From contig DDIP01000029.1 of assembly GCA_002338605.1 (NCBI GenBank), positions 25,871 to 33,840 on the forward strand: a stretch of 7,970 nucleotides of DNA. Direction: 5' to 3'. The stretch's first letter is position 1, and each line of letters opens with the position of its first letter. Under the pieces are notes generated by a model. The model was not told where the DNA came from, did no database searches, and worked only from the letters and a program-made list of their open reading frames with translations. Positions 5,976 through 7,970 of this stretch are shown here, piece by piece. The position numbers and the translations under genes were made by a program. The stretch comes from Proteobacteria bacterium UBA1847 (lineage in GTDB: Bacteria; Pseudomonadota; Gammaproteobacteria; Steroidobacterales; Woeseiaceae).

Positions 5976-6949
5976 AGCCATTTTCGCCAGCGGAAGTAGC
6001 TGACGAGGCCAACCAGGCAGAGAGCCATCAGGATCGCGGAATACAGAAAGCCTTTCGGGTTCTCGGTGCCGGGCAGACCGGCGACATTCATTCCAAGGAC
6101 GCCGGTGACAAAGGTCTGCGGCAGGAATACCGCCGCAACGATGGACAGCAGGTACATGCGTGAGTTTTGTTCGAGCGCGACACGGTTCATCAGCTCTTCC
6201 TGGGTAACCAGTGCGTTCTCGCGAACGAGGTCCAGGTCCTCGACCTGTCGAATGACGTGGTCGGCGATTTCCCGCAAGTCGAATGCCTCGTCATCGGAAA
6301 GCATTGCCGCATTCGAACGAGCAATGCGGTCGAGCGCTTCGCGCTGCGGTGCCAGGTGGCGGCGTATCGCGGCGGCCTGGCGACGGACGATGCCCAGTTT
6401 GGCGCGGATTTCCTCAATATTGCCGCCCGACATGCTGGTGTCCAGTTCATCGATCATTTGCTCAATATTCTCTATCGCGGACTCAATGCGTTCCGACAGG
6501 CAAACGGTGAGATCGACCAGGAACTCGCCAGGTGTCTTTGGCCCTTTTCCTGCGACCAGTTCGCCCTGCAGGTCGTCAAGCGAAAGAGCCTTGCGGCGGT
6601 GGCTGGTGACGATGCGGTGCTTTTGCAACGACATTCGGATTGCAATCATGTCATCCGGGACGGCGCCCGGGTTCATGTTGATTCCGCGCAGGATGACAAC
6701 CAGGCTATTCGCTTCAGCGACCGAGCGAGGCCGGGTTTCGCCGGTCAGCAGGATGGACGCAACATTCGGGTCAAGTCCGCTTTGGTGTTCGAGCCACTCG
6801 CTGCCCAGCGGGTCATTCTGGTTGACATCGACCCACAGAACACCGTCGGTCTCTGTCCAGGCATCCACTTCGCCATCGGTCAGGTTGCGAGCACCGCCCT
6901 TGCCATCCAGCAACATCGCAATTTTGAAACGTCTGCTTGTGGTTACCAT
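5972..6949 (-). CDS. zntB: ZntB/CorA-family divalent cation transporter
   Basis: A 325-residue inner-membrane protein of the 2-TM GxN (CorA) superfamily, closest to ZntB, which is 327 residues in Salmonella and moves Zn2+ (reported as proton-driven import by later work, export by earlier work). The long N-terminal cytosolic domain (1-265) includes MLLDGKGGARNL (12-23), the family block TGETRPRS (69-76), and MIAIRMSLQKHRIVTSHRRK. Coiled-coil-rich helices follow (ERIESAIENIEQMIDELD and RQAAAIRRHLAPQREALDR). TM1 is at about 266-284 (YLLSIVAAVFLPQTFVTGV), the signature LGMNVAGLPG at 285-294, and TM2 at about 301-319, ending in RWRKWL much like ZntB. The ATG at 6949 has only a weak GGGA upstream; an in-frame Met12 exists but would lose little. 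It is divergent from tamA and convergent with mgtE. Whether it carries Zn2+, Mg2+ or both is uncertain. Confidence 0.88.
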   Translation of the reverse strand: MVTTSRRFKIAMLLDGKGGARNLTDGEVDAWTETDGVLWVDVNQNDPLGSEWLEHQSGLDPNVASILLTGETRPRSVAEANSLVVILRGINMNPGAVPDDMIAIRMSLQKHRIVTSHRRKALSLDDLQGELVAGKGPKTPGEFLVDLTVCLSERIESAIENIEQMIDELDTSMSGGNIEEIRAKLGIVRRQAAAIRRHLAPQREALDRIARSNAAMLSDDEAFDLREIADHVIRQVEDLDLVRENALVTQEELMNRVALEQNSRMYLLSIVAAVFLPQTFVTGVLGMNVAGLPGTENPKGFLYSAILMALCLVGLVSYFRWRKWL

Positions 6950-7023
6950 CTAAGTCCCAAGTGTTTCCATCACGGCAAACTGTCACAATTCACTCAACGA
7001 ACAAGACTGTACCGCTGCACGCT
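6950..7023. promoter_or_regulatory. Divergent intergenic region zntB-like / tamA
   Basis: These 74 bp must hold the start signals for two divergent genes. I see no hexamer pair I would defend as a promoter in either direction and no strong Shine-Dalgarno before tamA. On the - strand a GGGA lies 5 bases before the zntB-like ATG. No repeat or hairpin stands out. Confidence 0.35.
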
Positions 7024-7970
7024 ATGAATTCACACCCAAAAACGCCGATTAGTCCCATGACGTCAGTGACGATCCGTCTTCTGTCGATATTCGTGATGAC
7101 CGGTTTCATCTGCAGTGCCAGGGCCGAGGTTGTGTTCAAGGGGCTTGATGACCGACAGGAACAAAACGTTCGTGCACTTTCAACGCTCGCGACCACGGAA
7201 TGCGATTCGGCGCGGTGGCGGGTGGAACGCCTGTATCGGGATGCCGACAAGAATATACGGGAAGCGCTGAGAGCGCTTGGCTACTACGATTCGACTATCA
7301 ACAAGTCGCTTCGCTGGAGTGACGATTGCTGGCATGCCGAATTCGATATTCAGCCGGGCGAGCCAGTGCGGTACCGCGACGTCAACATCGAGATCACCGG
7401 CGATGCGGCTAGCGATGTCATGTTTCAAAGTCGCATTGCAGACGGCCGCCCGGAAACCGGTGACATTCTCGATCACGGGCAGTACAGCAGTTACAAGTCA
7501 ACTGTGCTGCGTGCCGCGACCAACACCGGGTTTTTCGACCTCGAGCTCAAGTCGAGCGAGGTAACCGTCGACAAGGCGGAGCGTTCAGCCGATCTGCTGA
7601 TGGAGATCGACAGCGGTCAGAAGTACCAGTTTGGTGCCGTTAATTTTACCGAGGGAATCCTTCACGACTATGTGTTGCAGGGTTATACGGATATCCGACC
7701 GGGTGATCCCTACGCCGCGAAGTCGATCAATGATCTTTATGAGGCGCTGAGTGGCAGCAGTTACTTTGCATCCGTTGCGATCAGGACAGAGCCGCTGGAC
7801 ACGACTGCCAAGACTGTTCCAGTCACCGTCGACCTCGTGCCGGCGAAACGGCAGGTGTATTCCATTGGTGGCGGCTTTACGACGGATACCGGGCCACATG
7901 GTCGTGTCGGTTTTTCCAACCGCCGTATCAACCAGAGGGGCCACCAGTTCGAAAGCAAGCTATTCGGATC
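7024..7970 (+). CDS. tamA: Translocation and assembly module subunit TamA (Omp85 family), 3'-truncated
   Basis: The N-terminal 315 codons of an outer-membrane Omp85-family protein; the frame is open to the window edge. TamA works with the inner-membrane-anchored TamB to insert outer-membrane proteins and to support phospholipid transport. A signal peptide runs to about residue 34 (IRLLSIFVMTGFICSARA, cleavage before EV). Three POTRA domains follow: the first from about 36 (FKGLDDRQEQNVRALSTL, then IREALRALGYYDSTI, closely like E. coli TamA), the second from about 115 (VRYRDVNIEITGDA, ending NTGFFDLEL), and the third from about 200 (YQFGAVNF to SGSSYFASV). The barrel opens with YSIGGGFTTDTGPHGRVGF (279-297). 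Cysteines at 60 and 102 could pair within POTRA1. The start is uncertain: ATG 7024 has no clear ribosome binding site, and ATG 7057 would give a shorter, conventional 23-residue signal peptide. Confidence 0.92.
   Translation, partial: MNSHPKTPISPMTSVTIRLLSIFVMTGFICSARAEVVFKGLDDRQEQNVRALSTLATTECDSARWRVERLYRDADKNIREALRALGYYDSTINKSLRWSDDCWHAEFDIQPGEPVRYRDVNIEITGDAASDVMFQSRIADGRPETGDILDHGQYSSYKSTVLRAATNTGFFDLELKSSEVTVDKAERSADLLMEIDSGQKYQFGAVNFTEGILHDYVLQGYTDIRPGDPYAAKSINDLYEALSGSSYFASVAIRTEPLDTTAKTVPVTVDLVPAKRQVYSIGGGFTTDTGPHGRVGFSNRRINQRGHQFESKLFG

Noticed and set aside
5963..5988. GGCGA...TCGCC inverted repeat at the mgtE/zntB junction as a terminator
   Set aside because: The stem is only five pairs with a 16-base loop and no T-run follows on either strand.
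6950..7023. TTGTGA- and TTTCCA-type promoter boxes in the zntB-like/tamA gap
   Set aside because: The partner -10 hexamers match the consensus at only about three of six positions, no better than chance in this length of sequence.
6066..7027. Long + strand open frames at 6066-6953 and 6167-7027
   Set aside because: They lie opposite the well-supported zntB-like gene. Their translations are rich in R, S and T or of random composition with no recognisable domain, which is typical of antisense frames in GC-rich genes.
1..7970. Mobile elements, CRISPR arrays, tRNA/rRNA genes or a defence island
   Set aside because: No transposase, spaced repeat array, tRNA-like cloverleaf or defence-type domain was seen. 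All large frames are accounted for by housekeeping families.

Overview
The window looks like ordinary chromosomal DNA from a Gram-negative, moderately GC-rich proteobacterium, most likely a gammaproteobacterium. The RimK product matches the E. coli protein in length and motifs, the ZntB-like product matches the enterobacterial ZntB layout, and there is an outer-membrane TamA gene. I cannot name the genus. Coding density is very high. I see no tRNA, rRNA, CRISPR array, insertion sequence or phage gene, and no gene-free stretch longer than about 100 bases.

Layout. The 3' part of a CPA1-type cation/proton antiporter with a TrkA-N domain (+, 1-773) runs convergently into a CorC/HlyC-type CNNM transporter (-, 770-2083). 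Their stop codons share one CTAG. A 99-bp divergent intergenic region (2084-2182) with a tandem 10-bp repeat separates corC from a rightward four-gene run. That run is a RimB-like retropepsin-type protease (2183-2644), an M14-family AstE/aspartoacylase-like hydrolase with a TTG start (2648-3667), rimK, the ribosomal protein S6 glutamate ligase (3671-4576), and mgtE, a Mg2+ channel (4614-5975). The first three genes are separated by 3 bp each and mgtE follows after 37 bp, so one transcript is likely. mgtE runs convergently into a ZntB/CorA-family transporter (-, 5972-6949), again with the stops sharing a CTAG. A 74-bp divergent gap then leads to tamA (+, 7024 to beyond the window end).

How the genes work together. 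The core is a candidate write/erase module for C-terminal glutamate tails on ribosomal protein S6. RimK adds glutamates, and the retropepsin-like protease and the M14 hydrolase are candidate trimming enzymes. Around it sit three unrelated divalent-cation transporter families (CNNM/CorC, MgtE, CorA/ZntB), one of them probably in the same transcript as rimK. A link between ribosome modification and Mg2+ supply is a reasonable hypothesis but is only inferred from position. TamA is probably unrelated; its usual partner tamB would be expected downstream, outside the window.
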